DNA of 28,353 bases from the IMG/VR virus record IMGVR_UViG_3300046167_000335, positions 1 to 28,353 of that record; one strand, written 5' to 3'. Of the stretch, positions 22,251 to 28,353 are shown one piece after another (within the stretch, counting starts at the first letter, position 1; each line of letters begins with the position of its first letter). The position numbers and the translations under genes are program-made. Under the pieces are notes generated by a model. It was not told the DNA's origin. It ran no database searches and saw nothing but the letters and a program-made list of their open reading frames with translations. The DNA comes from a virus.

Positions 22251-22681
22251 GTGTGAGAGAGAACATAGCCGCAAACTTGGTGACAGCGCTACAAGCCGTA
22301 ACTACCCCAGTTACCATCAAGTTTGTTACTCGGGAGCCATTCGACTTTGACAAGTTAAGCAATGCCCAATATCCCGCGGTCTTGGTTAGGACTACCAGCG
22401 AGGACAGAGGTGACTCCACATTGGGTGGAGCGGCAGCACAACGCTTGGCAACGATTGACTATCAACTTGTCTGCTATGTGAAGGGGACAGGCTTAGACCA
22501 AGCAAGGAATAACATCGTCGAGGCTATAGAAGAAAAGCTAGACGAGGACAGATCGCGTGGTGGCAATGCTATTGATACACAGATCATTAGCGTAGACACC
22601 GATGACGGCAGTATTGCCCCAGTGGGTGGGGTGATTATAACGGTACGCATCGAGTACCAATACACTAGAGGCACAACCTAA
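22247..22681 (+). CDS. Tail terminator-like protein (144 aa)
   Basis: ATG overlaps the preceding TGA. VRENIAANLVTALQAVTTPV, then KFVTREPFDFDKLSNAQYPA, a beta-rich middle (RLATIDYQLVCYVKGTGLDQ) and DTQIISVDTDDGSIAPVGGV with a final strand. Size, fold pattern and position immediately before the tail tube gene match tail terminators (lambda gpU type), which stop tail growth and connect tail to head. Confidence 0.75.
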   Translation: MSVRENIAANLVTALQAVTTPVTIKFVTREPFDFDKLSNAQYPAVLVRTTSEDRGDSTLGGAAAQRLATIDYQLVCYVKGTGLDQARNNIVEAIEEKLDEDRSRGGNAIDTQIISVDTDDGSIAPVGGVIITVRIEYQYTRGTT

Positions 22682-22691
22682 GAGGTGAAGC

Positions 22692-23093
22692 ATGGCAACG
22701 ACTAAAGGCTCAAGCGGCGTAGTCAAATTGGCGGTAAGCGGCGGCACTGTCGCTGCTATGGGTGAGATTCGTAGTTTCACCTTGGATGAAACGGCAGACA
22801 CGATTGAAGATTCTGTGATGGGCGATACCGCCCGCACTTATGTTTCTTCGTTGACCACTGCCACTCTCTCCGTGGACGTTTACTGGGACGATGCTGACGC
22901 AGTCCAGCTAGTAATGGATGCGGCGGCAGACCTTGATTGGGAACTGTACCCAACGGGAACAGGCACTGGCGAGAAGTATTACAGTGGCTCTGGAATCCTG
23001 ACGAGCAAGTCATTGACTGCCTCGTTTGATGGTATGGTTGAGGGTAGTTTCGCTCTGCAAGTATCTGGAGCGGTTACCGAAGCCACTGCATAA
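22692..23093 (+). CDS. Major tail (tube) protein
   Basis: 133 aa, beta-rich: TKGSSGVVKLAVSGGTVAAM, GEIRSFTLDETADTIEDSVM, SLTTATLSVDVYWDDADAVQ, then KSLTASFDGMVEGSFALQVS. The "G.vkvg...va.v..fsl.e.ad..e.t.mgd" opening is that of TP901/marine tail tube proteins. Followed by the chaperone pair with its frameshift and the tape measure gene, the conserved siphovirus order. Confidence 0.9.
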   Translation: MATTKGSSGVVKLAVSGGTVAAMGEIRSFTLDETADTIEDSVMGDTARTYVSSLTTATLSVDVYWDDADAVQLVMDAAADLDWELYPTGTGTGEKYYSGSGILTSKSLTASFDGMVEGSFALQVSGAVTEATA

Positions 23094-23105
23094 AGGAATC
23101 CCCTG

Positions 23106-23456
23106 ATGGGTTTAGCTAAAGACTTACGAAACAGAAGAAAAGTGAATGCTCGAAAGATCGAGGTAGAGGCATGGGCTGATCCAGATGGACAGCCTTTTGC
23201 CATTTACTGCTTCCCGATCACTTGTTTTGACATGAACGAGATGCAGAAAAAGCACCCGAAGTTCATGGAAGGTATGACCATCGCATCAATGGTTGATTTG
23301 ATTGTCTTGAAAGCCTGTGACGAGTCTGGAGACAGACTGTTTTCCTCGGGTGATGACAAGCACGACCTGATGGGTGAGGAGAGTTCAATCATCACAGACA
23401 TAGCGGCAAGAATGTTCTCTGCCGTTCAGACTGTAGAGGATCACGAAAAAAACTAA
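23106..23456 (+). CDS. Tail assembly chaperone, short form (lambda gpG equivalent)
   Basis: 116 aa, ending at TAA 23454-23456. GLAKDLRNRRKVNARKIEVE, FPITCFDMNEMQKKHPKFME, MVDLIVLKACDESGDRLFSS, then IITDIAARMFSAVQTVEDHE. This is the usual composition of the N-terminal (G) chaperone product. Its last codons form the slippery site that gives the longer product. The chaperone holds tape measure protein during tail assembly. Confidence 0.88.
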   Translation: MGLAKDLRNRRKVNARKIEVEAWADPDGQPFAIYCFPITCFDMNEMQKKHPKFMEGMTIASMVDLIVLKACDESGDRLFSSGDDKHDLMGEESSIITDIAARMFSAVQTVEDHEKN

Positions 23457-23599
23457 GAGCCGGTTCGTTGAGGTTTAACCTAGTTGCCTTGGCGGATCGG
23501 CTGCATATGAGCATCGGAGAGGCCGAGCAGATGCCGTTGTCAGAGTTCAACGAGTGGATGGCCTACTTTAACTTGATAGGTACAGACGATGGCAAATGA
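23106..23599 (+). CDS. Tail assembly chaperone, frameshifted long form (lambda gpG-T equivalent)
   Basis: A -1 shift at A AAA AAC (23447-23453) continues into a frame that has no start of its own: CTA AGA GCC ... read as LRAGSLRFNLVALADRLHMS and IGEAEQMPLSEFNEWMAYFN, stopping at TGA 23597-23599. Total about 164 aa. The C-terminal "LADRLxMSxxEAExMPLSEFxEWxAYF" is typical of the T-part of gpG-T. It overlaps the tape measure ATG (23589) by 11 nt, as expected. Seen: heptamer, frames and family pattern. Inferred: actual frameshifting. Confidence 0.87.
23447..23453 (+). promoter_or_regulatory. Programmed -1 ribosomal frameshift site
   Basis: A AAA AAC in the correct phase (codons GAA AAA AAC TAA), one codon before the zero-frame stop. 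This is the classic X XXY YYZ slippery heptamer. Unlike the other frame breaks in the window, it matches a known mechanism for this gene pair. Confidence 0.87.
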
Positions 23600-25084
23600 A
23601 GCGGTAAGAATCCCGATAGAGGCGGTGGATAACACCAAGGCCGCTTTCAACTCTGTCAACGCTAACCTTAACAAGACCGCAAAGAATGCCAAGGTAGTCA
23701 CTGGTTCCTTCGGCAGATTCCGCGGCGCATCTCAGCAACTTGGTTTCCAGATACAGGACGTTGCCGTCCAACTTCAAAGTGGTACAGCTGCGACTACAGT
23801 TTTCGCACAACAAGGCTCGCAGATTGCCTCCATCTTTGGGCCTGCCGGTGCCGTAGTGGGTGCTCTGATCGCCGTTGGCGCTGCGGTTGCTGGGCCTCTG
23901 ATTCGGTCATTGTTAGGCGGAACCAACGCTCTAGAAGAGATGGGCGAGGCTGCCGATAACGTAGCGACATCACTAGCAAACATGACCGCCACGCAGCTGA
24001 TTCAAGCACAAAGGCAGAATGCTCAGGCAGTGGTTGATGCGCAGAACGTTATAACCGAAGCAACAGAGAGGCTCGCACAAGCAGAAGCAAAAAGGGCCGC
24101 TGCTCAGTCGAGCGTGTTTTCCAATCTTCGGTCATATCAACAAAGCATTGAAGACCAGAACCAAGCAATAGAAGAAGAAAAGGGCGATAATTGAAGAAGC
24201 CACAATCGTCATTGAGAAGGTTGAGAAGGCAAATAACAAGTTCGCGGAGTCTCAGGAAAAAGGTAGCCAACAAGACCAAAGAAACAGAAGACCCGTTGGT
24301 AGCGTTCAATGAGCGTATGCGCGACCAGCTAGCAACCATGTCGATGAACAATGAGCAGACTGCAACCTACAACGCCTTGAAAGATGGGACGATCACGGCT
24401 TTGGAGCGGGAGGCGATTCAGTTAGGCGCAGCAAAGGATGCTCTCACTTCGTACAACGAAGAAAAGAAACGAGCAGAACAGCTAGACAAGGAAATACTGA
24501 GCGGCGAACAGGCTGCTAGCGCAATGTTTGGGGCGATGGATATTGACCGCCTAAAAGCTATTAAGAAGGAGCGCAAAGAAAAAGAGGACGCCAAGAATGC
24601 TGTTCTTGGAAATTTAGATCAGCAGTTAGAGGCATCTGCCCAGAACAGTAAGAAGATGTTTGCTGTTAACAAGGCTTTCCGCATCGCTCAAGCCACCATG
24701 CAGACCTACGAGGCGGCCACTAAAGCCTTGGCTGCATTCCCTCCCCCTTTTGGTCAGTTAGCGGCTGTAGCTACAGTCGGATTCGGTCTAAGCCAAGTGG
24801 CGGCTATTAAGTCCCAGAGTTTTGAGGGTGGGGGATTCACTGGAAGAGGTGCTAGGGCTGGCGGCTTAGATGGTAAGGGTGGCCGAATGGCTATGATCCA
24901 CCCTAACGAAACAGTGATTGACCACACAAAGGGCGGTGCTAGTGGCATCACGATTATCAACAACGTAGACGCTAGAGGATCAGGCGCTGACGTAGACCAA
25001 AGAATCAAATCTGCTATGGCCCAGACCTCACAACAGACTATAATGACCATCCAAGATTTGATGCGCCGTGGGAGGTTTGCATAG
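23589..25084 (+). CDS. Tape measure protein (two frame breaks)
   Basis: Extra bases in GGG 24182-24184 and GG 24262-24263 put the middle in three frames; joined, 497 aa. The middle section reads AIIEEATIVIEKVEKANNKF. Opening RIPIEAVDNTKAAFNSVNAN; hydrophobic segment IFGPAGAVVGALIAVGAAVA (about 78-97); long helical repeats; C-terminal MAMIHPNETVIDHTKGGASG, a common ending in short tape measures. It sets tail length. At roughly 1.5 A per residue, 497 aa implies a tail near 75 nm. Confidence 0.9.
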
Positions 25085-25686
25085 ATGACTACCTTTACCT
25101 TCCCAAGTATCACCCCAACGACCTAACACGTTTGAGCTTGTTTCTAATACTCGCACGTTCCAGTCGCCCTTAACCTAACGCTGTCCAGACCACATCTCGC
25201 AAGGGTTCTCTCTGGCGAGCCAGCTTGCAGTTTAGAAACCTCTCAGGTGATGACCGCCAAGAGATGCAGGCGTTTCTGGTTAAGCTAAACGGACAAGAGC
25301 ATCGGTTCACCTTGCACGATCATTCCTTCACGCGAAGGGGTGCGGGGGGTGGAAACCTAGTGGTAAACGGTGGTAGCCAATCGGGTACCAGTCTGGTCTG
25401 TGATGGTGCTACGGCTAACGTCGCTGGATACCTGAAGCCAGGGGACTACATCTCCTTTAACAACGAGCTTCACATGGTGGTTGCTCAGGCAGACTCGGAT
25501 GCTTCTGGCAATGTCACGCTGAGCATCGCTCCGCCAATTCGCAAAACCCCACCCGATGACACGGTTGTTACCTATACATCGCCAGTGAAAGGCGTGTTTA
25601 TGCTGGCAGGCCCAGCGTCATGGGATACCCAAGTGGACATAACCTCCACGTTCAACATCGAAGCGGTGGAGGACGTTCTGGCATGA
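25085..25686 (+). CDS. Distal tail protein (two frame breaks near the start)
   Basis: Extra bases in CC 25122-25123 and CC 25174-25175 create early stops; corrected, 199 aa from ATG 25085, 4 nt of spacing after the tape measure gene. It reads TTFTFPSITPT then NTFELVSNTRTFQSPLTNAV, QTTSRKGSLWRASLQFRNLS, HRFTLHDHSFTRRGAGGGNL, QSGTSLVCDGATANVAGYLK. The opening and beta-rich body are typical of distal tail proteins connecting tube and tip in marine siphophages. Assignment by pattern and order. Confidence 0.78.
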
Positions 25687-26345
25687 GTCGAGGCTTTCCA
25701 TCCAATGTCCTCGCGGCATTATCTGCTCAGCATGTTGCGCTGGTTACGTTTGCCAAATTGGAGTTTCCAAGCGGTACTTTGTATGTGCATAACTCAATCG
25801 GCACCTACACTTGGGGCGGTGAGGACTGGCTAGGTACTGGTGATCTGGGCGAAATCAGCGAGATTGAGGAAGGCGCTGATGTCAGCCCTTACAAAATCAC
25901 TCTCTCCCTTAGTGGATTAGATCCAGACGTATCTGCCGCCGCTCTGACTGAAGACTACTACCTGCAACCTGTAACGGTTTACCTTGGCGTTTTAGATACC
26001 AGTGATGACCTGATTGCTGACCCCACGATTGTGTGGGAAGGCGCAATGGACCAGATGACCGTATCGGTGGGAGCGGAGAGTGGAGACGTGATCTCGCTAA
26101 CCGCTGAGTCAGAGCTTGCTAGATTCAACAAGGCATCCAATCTGAAATATACCAACGCTCAGTTGCAAAAGGACTTTGCTGGCGATTTAGGCTTTGACCT
26201 AATGGCTGACATTGACGGGGCGAAGCTGAGATGGGGCGATGCCGCGTCTAACGCGATCATCGGAACGCCTAGACCTGGCACCTTCACGCCATTCGACCCC
26301 AACAACATCGACCCCAGCGATTTCGGCAACAACTTTAGATTTTGA
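25683..26345 (+). CDS. Tail tip/baseplate hub protein (DUF2163/GTA gp13-like)
   Basis: 220 aa, ATG 25683 overlapping the previous stop. SRGFPSNVLAALSAQHVALV, then FAKLEFPSGTLYVHNSIGTY, TWGGEDWLGTGDLGEISEIE, beta-rich body and an acidic/Pro-rich end. The "valv..l.f.sG..y.h...g...w.G..w.G.G.l..i" pattern is shared by tail proteins located between the distal tail protein and the NlpC/P60-like gene (GTA gp13 region). Likely part of the tip complex. Confidence 0.78.
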   Translation: MSRGFPSNVLAALSAQHVALVTFAKLEFPSGTLYVHNSIGTYTWGGEDWLGTGDLGEISEIEEGADVSPYKITLSLSGLDPDVSAAALTEDYYLQPVTVYLGVLDTSDDLIADPTIVWEGAMDQMTVSVGAESGDVISLTAESELARFNKASNLKYTNAQLQKDFAGDLGFDLMADIDGAKLRWGDAASNAIIGTPRPGTFTPFDPNNIDPSDFGNNFRF

Positions 26346-26713
26346 TGAGAGTCCACAACGCATTAAATAAGTGGAAGCGCCGAGAGTTTAGCTATGGCGA
26401 TGCCGACTGCTGCCAGTTCGCGGCCTTCATCGTCAAAGAGCTAACCGGCAAAGATTATTCTGAGCGGTTCAAATACGACTCAGAGGCTCAGGCTGAAGTT
26501 TTAGTGGGAAGAGAGGGTGAGCTTGTGGATTTTATCGGCAGCATCTTGGGTGATGTCAGTTCTGACATAAAGGACGGCGACCCTTGCATTGTTGATATCC
26601 CGATGATTGGGCAGGTGTGCGGGGTTAAGCTGTCAGATCGCGTTGTTTGTCTGACCCAAAAAGGGATGGTTCAAATACCAGACCGATACTTGATAGCAGG
26701 ATGGAGCGTATAG
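26345..26713 (+). CDS. DUF6950-like / NlpC-P60-like tail protein (122 aa)
   Basis: Start ATG 26345 overlapping the previous TGA; an upstream TTG is less likely. The core RREFSYGDADCCQFAAFIVK then ELTGKDYSERF has the aromatic-x-G-x-ADC motif used as the cysteine active site in NlpC/P60-type tail hydrolases and in DUF6950. The later His expected for catalysis is not obvious in the region, so it may be inactive or divergent. Placement directly before the J-like gene matches lambda gpK. Could trim peptidoglycan during entry. Confidence 0.75.
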   Translation: MRVHNALNKWKRREFSYGDADCCQFAAFIVKELTGKDYSERFKYDSEAQAEVLVGREGELVDFIGSILGDVSSDIKDGDPCIVDIPMIGQVCGVKLSDRVVCLTQKGMVQIPDRYLIAGWSV

Positions 26714-26714
26714 A

Positions 26715-28353
26715 ATGCCACCAGTAGTTGCGCCAATTTTAGCAGCAGGGGCAGCCATCGCCGGCGCTGCTTCGGGCATCGCAATGAGTATTGGCATGGC
26801 TATCCCTTTCGTGGGCTTAACCGGAACGGCTGCGACTATTGCTGGCTTTGCTACGGTGTTTGGTGCTTCTGCCGCGCTCAAGGGCTTAATGCCCGATCTA
26901 TCAATACCGCAAGCAGATAACGACAAGACCAGACAGCAGACAGTCAAAGGCACAATTGAAAGCCAGAAGATGGTCTATGGTGAAGCTCTGGTCTCTGGGC
27001 CTATCTTCTTCGTCGGCTTGGGCGGGACTGGCAATAAAGACCTTTATCACGCCATCGCTCTCACTGGGCATGAAGTGGAGGACATCACAGACGTTCACTT
27101 CGACCTAGAGGTTATAACAGACGCACAGATTAGCGGCACCAACGTAACCGCTGGAACCTACGGCCCAACATCTGATGACCCATTAGTCACCATCACCCAG
27201 ATTAATCGACGGCTAGGCGCAAGCGACCAGACCTATGACACGTTGCTCCAGACCTTTGTGGGTGCAAACTGGAGCACAGCTCATAGGACTCGTGGGATTG
27301 CCACGATATCAACTAAGTGGACGCTGACCGACTCATCTCAGCAAGTGTGGGATAGAAAGAAGCCGCAGAACATCAAAGCCTTGGTCAAAGGCAAGAAAGA
27401 CATTTACGACCCTCGACTTGATACGAGTGCGGGGGACAATCCTACCAATGCAACCTATCAGCAGTGGTCGGACAATCCCGCTCTGTGTGTGGCTAATTAC
27501 CTGACCGATACCAAGTTTGGTCTGTCTATCCCAGCTAGCAAGATTGACTGGGCGGCGGTAGAGACTGCGGCGGATGCTTGTGATGTTACGGTAACGGTGC
27601 CCAACTCAGGGACGCAAAAGCGGTTCACTGCGAACGGCGTTTTGTTCGCAACAGACACTCACCGAGCGAACATCAACAAGCTGCTGTCTTCCATGAACGG
27701 CAGCCTAGTCTATTCCAACGGTATTTACACCATCAGGGCGGGAATCTATGAAGCCCCCACAGAGAGCCTCACGGAAGATGACCTCGCAGGGCCAATTAGC
27801 GTTAAGACTTCGGTGGAGCGCGGCCAGCGTTTTAATACAATCCGCCCGATTTTTATTGACCCCGCCCAGCACCATAAATCAGTCGAAGCTCCAGCGGTAT
27901 TTATTACAGCGGCAGTTAGCCGAGATAATGACGAGGTTCTCACCAAAGACATAGAGCTACCGTTTACCAATAGTTCGTTCATGGCGCAGAGGATCGCGCA
28001 CAAACAAGTTCAGATGTCAGACCAGCAAAAGGTGCTGACATTCCCTGCCAACCTGACAGGACTTCGAGTTGACGTTGGGGACAGAGTGTCTGTCACCGTT
28101 GAGGAACTGAACTACAGCAACAAGGTCTTCCGCTGCGCTAGCTGGTCGTTCTCTGATACTCAAGATGGGGTGGTCAACCTCACTCTCTTAGAGGATGACT
28201 CTGGGTCCTATGCCGACCCTGCTGCAAATGAATACAGCACAATTGAAGCGACTGGCGTTATCACTGAGGCGTTCCGTGGAGTACCTGACCCACAAAACCT
28301 ATCGGCTACGGCAGGACTGAAGAACATTGAACTCAACTGGACTAACCCAGCAA
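26715..28353 (+). CDS. Tail tip protein J-like, N-terminal part (continues at base 1)
   Basis: ATG 26715 with GGAG upstream; open to the end (546 codons, the last base is the first of a codon). N-terminal Ala/Gly-rich hydrophobic segment (APILAAGAAIAGAASGIAMS, GMAIPFVGLTGTAATIAGFA). Then KMVYGEALVSGPIFFVGLGG, HAIALTGHEVEDITDVHFDL, RLDTSAGDNP, NPALCVANYLTDTKFGLSIP, WAAVETAADACDVTVTVPNS and QRFNTIRPIFIDPAQHHKSV: the order typical of lambda J and marine tail-tip proteins (hub and phage-tail_3-like regions). The rest is at 1-2495. It forms the tip that touches the host receptor. Confidence 0.93.
   Translation, partial: MPPVVAPILAAGAAIAGAASGIAMSIGMAIPFVGLTGTAATIAGFATVFGASAALKGLMPDLSIPQADNDKTRQQTVKGTIESQKMVYGEALVSGPIFFVGLGGTGNKDLYHAIALTGHEVEDITDVHFDLEVITDAQISGTNVTAGTYGPTSDDPLVTITQINRRLGASDQTYDTLLQTFVGANWSTAHRTRGIATISTKWTLTDSSQQVWDRKKPQNIKALVKGKKDIYDPRLDTSAGDNPTNATYQQWSDNPALCVANYLTDTKFGLSIPASKIDWAAVETAADACDVTVTVPNSGTQKRFTANGVLFATDTHRANINKLLSSMNGSLVYSNGIYTIRAGIYEAPTESLTEDDLAGPISVKTSVERGQRFNTIRPIFIDPAQHHKSVEAPAVFITAAVSRDNDEVLTKDIELPFTNSSFMAQRIAHKQVQMSDQQKVLTFPANLTGLRVDVGDRVSVTVEELNYSNKVFRCASWSFSDTQDGVVNLTLLEDDSGSYADPAANEYSTIEATGVITEAFRGVPDPQNLSATAGLKNIELNWTNPA
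28347..28353 (+). repeat. Terminal 7-base identity with the window start
   Basis: CCAGCAA at 28347-28353 equals bases 1-7. Merging them gives codons CCA GCA AAC CCG in the frame of both halves of the tail-tip gene. Seven bases alone could be chance; the continuous protein makes circular closure likely. Confidence 0.7.

Noticed and set aside
24182-24263. Programmed frameshifting in the tape measure gene
   Set aside because: Two shifts about 80 nt apart without slippery heptamers; better explained as one-base insertions in GGG and GG.

Overview
The window looks like one complete genome of an uncultured tailed phage with a long, probably non-contractile (siphovirus-type) tail. It appears to be opened inside its largest tail gene. 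The first 7 bases repeat the last 7, and joining the ends restores one uninterrupted tail-tip protein, giving a unit of about 28,346 bp. The gene families (Erf-type annealing protein, NinG/Rap, YdaS/Cro-like regulator, GTA-type three-TM holin, S74 tail fibre, cytosine-C5 methyltransferase) and the moderate GC content fit a proteobacterial host, most likely aquatic. The host and habitat are inferences. I see no integrase, excisionase, DNA polymerase, helicase, primase, tRNA or CRISPR array.

Layout. (a) 14493 to the window end, then 1-6680 (+ strand): one long late operon. It runs lysis (DUF5675-like protein, holin), packaging (TerS, TerL, portal, Mu gpF-like head protein), scaffold and capsid, head-tail joining genes, tail tube, tail chaperone with a -1 frameshift site, tape measure, distal tail proteins, J-like tail tip, S74 fibre and small accessory genes. 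(b) 10108 down to 6695 (- strand): early block with Zn-ribbon proteins, an Erf annealing protein, a winged-helix/membrane protein, a small protein with an SSB-like acidic tip and a loader-like protein. (c) 10230-13006 (+): YdaS-like regulator, a structured noncoding stretch, NinG, a metallophosphoesterase and small genes. (d) 14346-12981 (-): a YxGWxNYETW protein, a small exported protein and a cytosine methyltransferase whose gene contains a second long open frame of 229 codons.

Control. Two divergent intergenic regions (10109-10229 and 14347-14492) hold promoters of the same design. Each has a TTGnAn -35, a 16-bp spacer carrying a GGTGTA half-site and a -10 box, which suggests a common repressor, plausibly the YdaS-like protein. 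Stronger promoters precede the lysis/late operon (14421-14451) and the scaffold/capsid genes (19459-19485). A strong terminator follows the capsid gene.

Quality caveat. At least eight genes are interrupted by single-base shifts: 16 apparent one-base insertions and one apparent one-base deletion. Nearly all the insertions lie in CC or GG doublets. Because they hit essential virion genes and the frames rejoin cleanly, I read them as sequencing or consensus errors, not decay. The A AAA AAC site in the tail chaperone is different: it is a canonical programmed frameshift.
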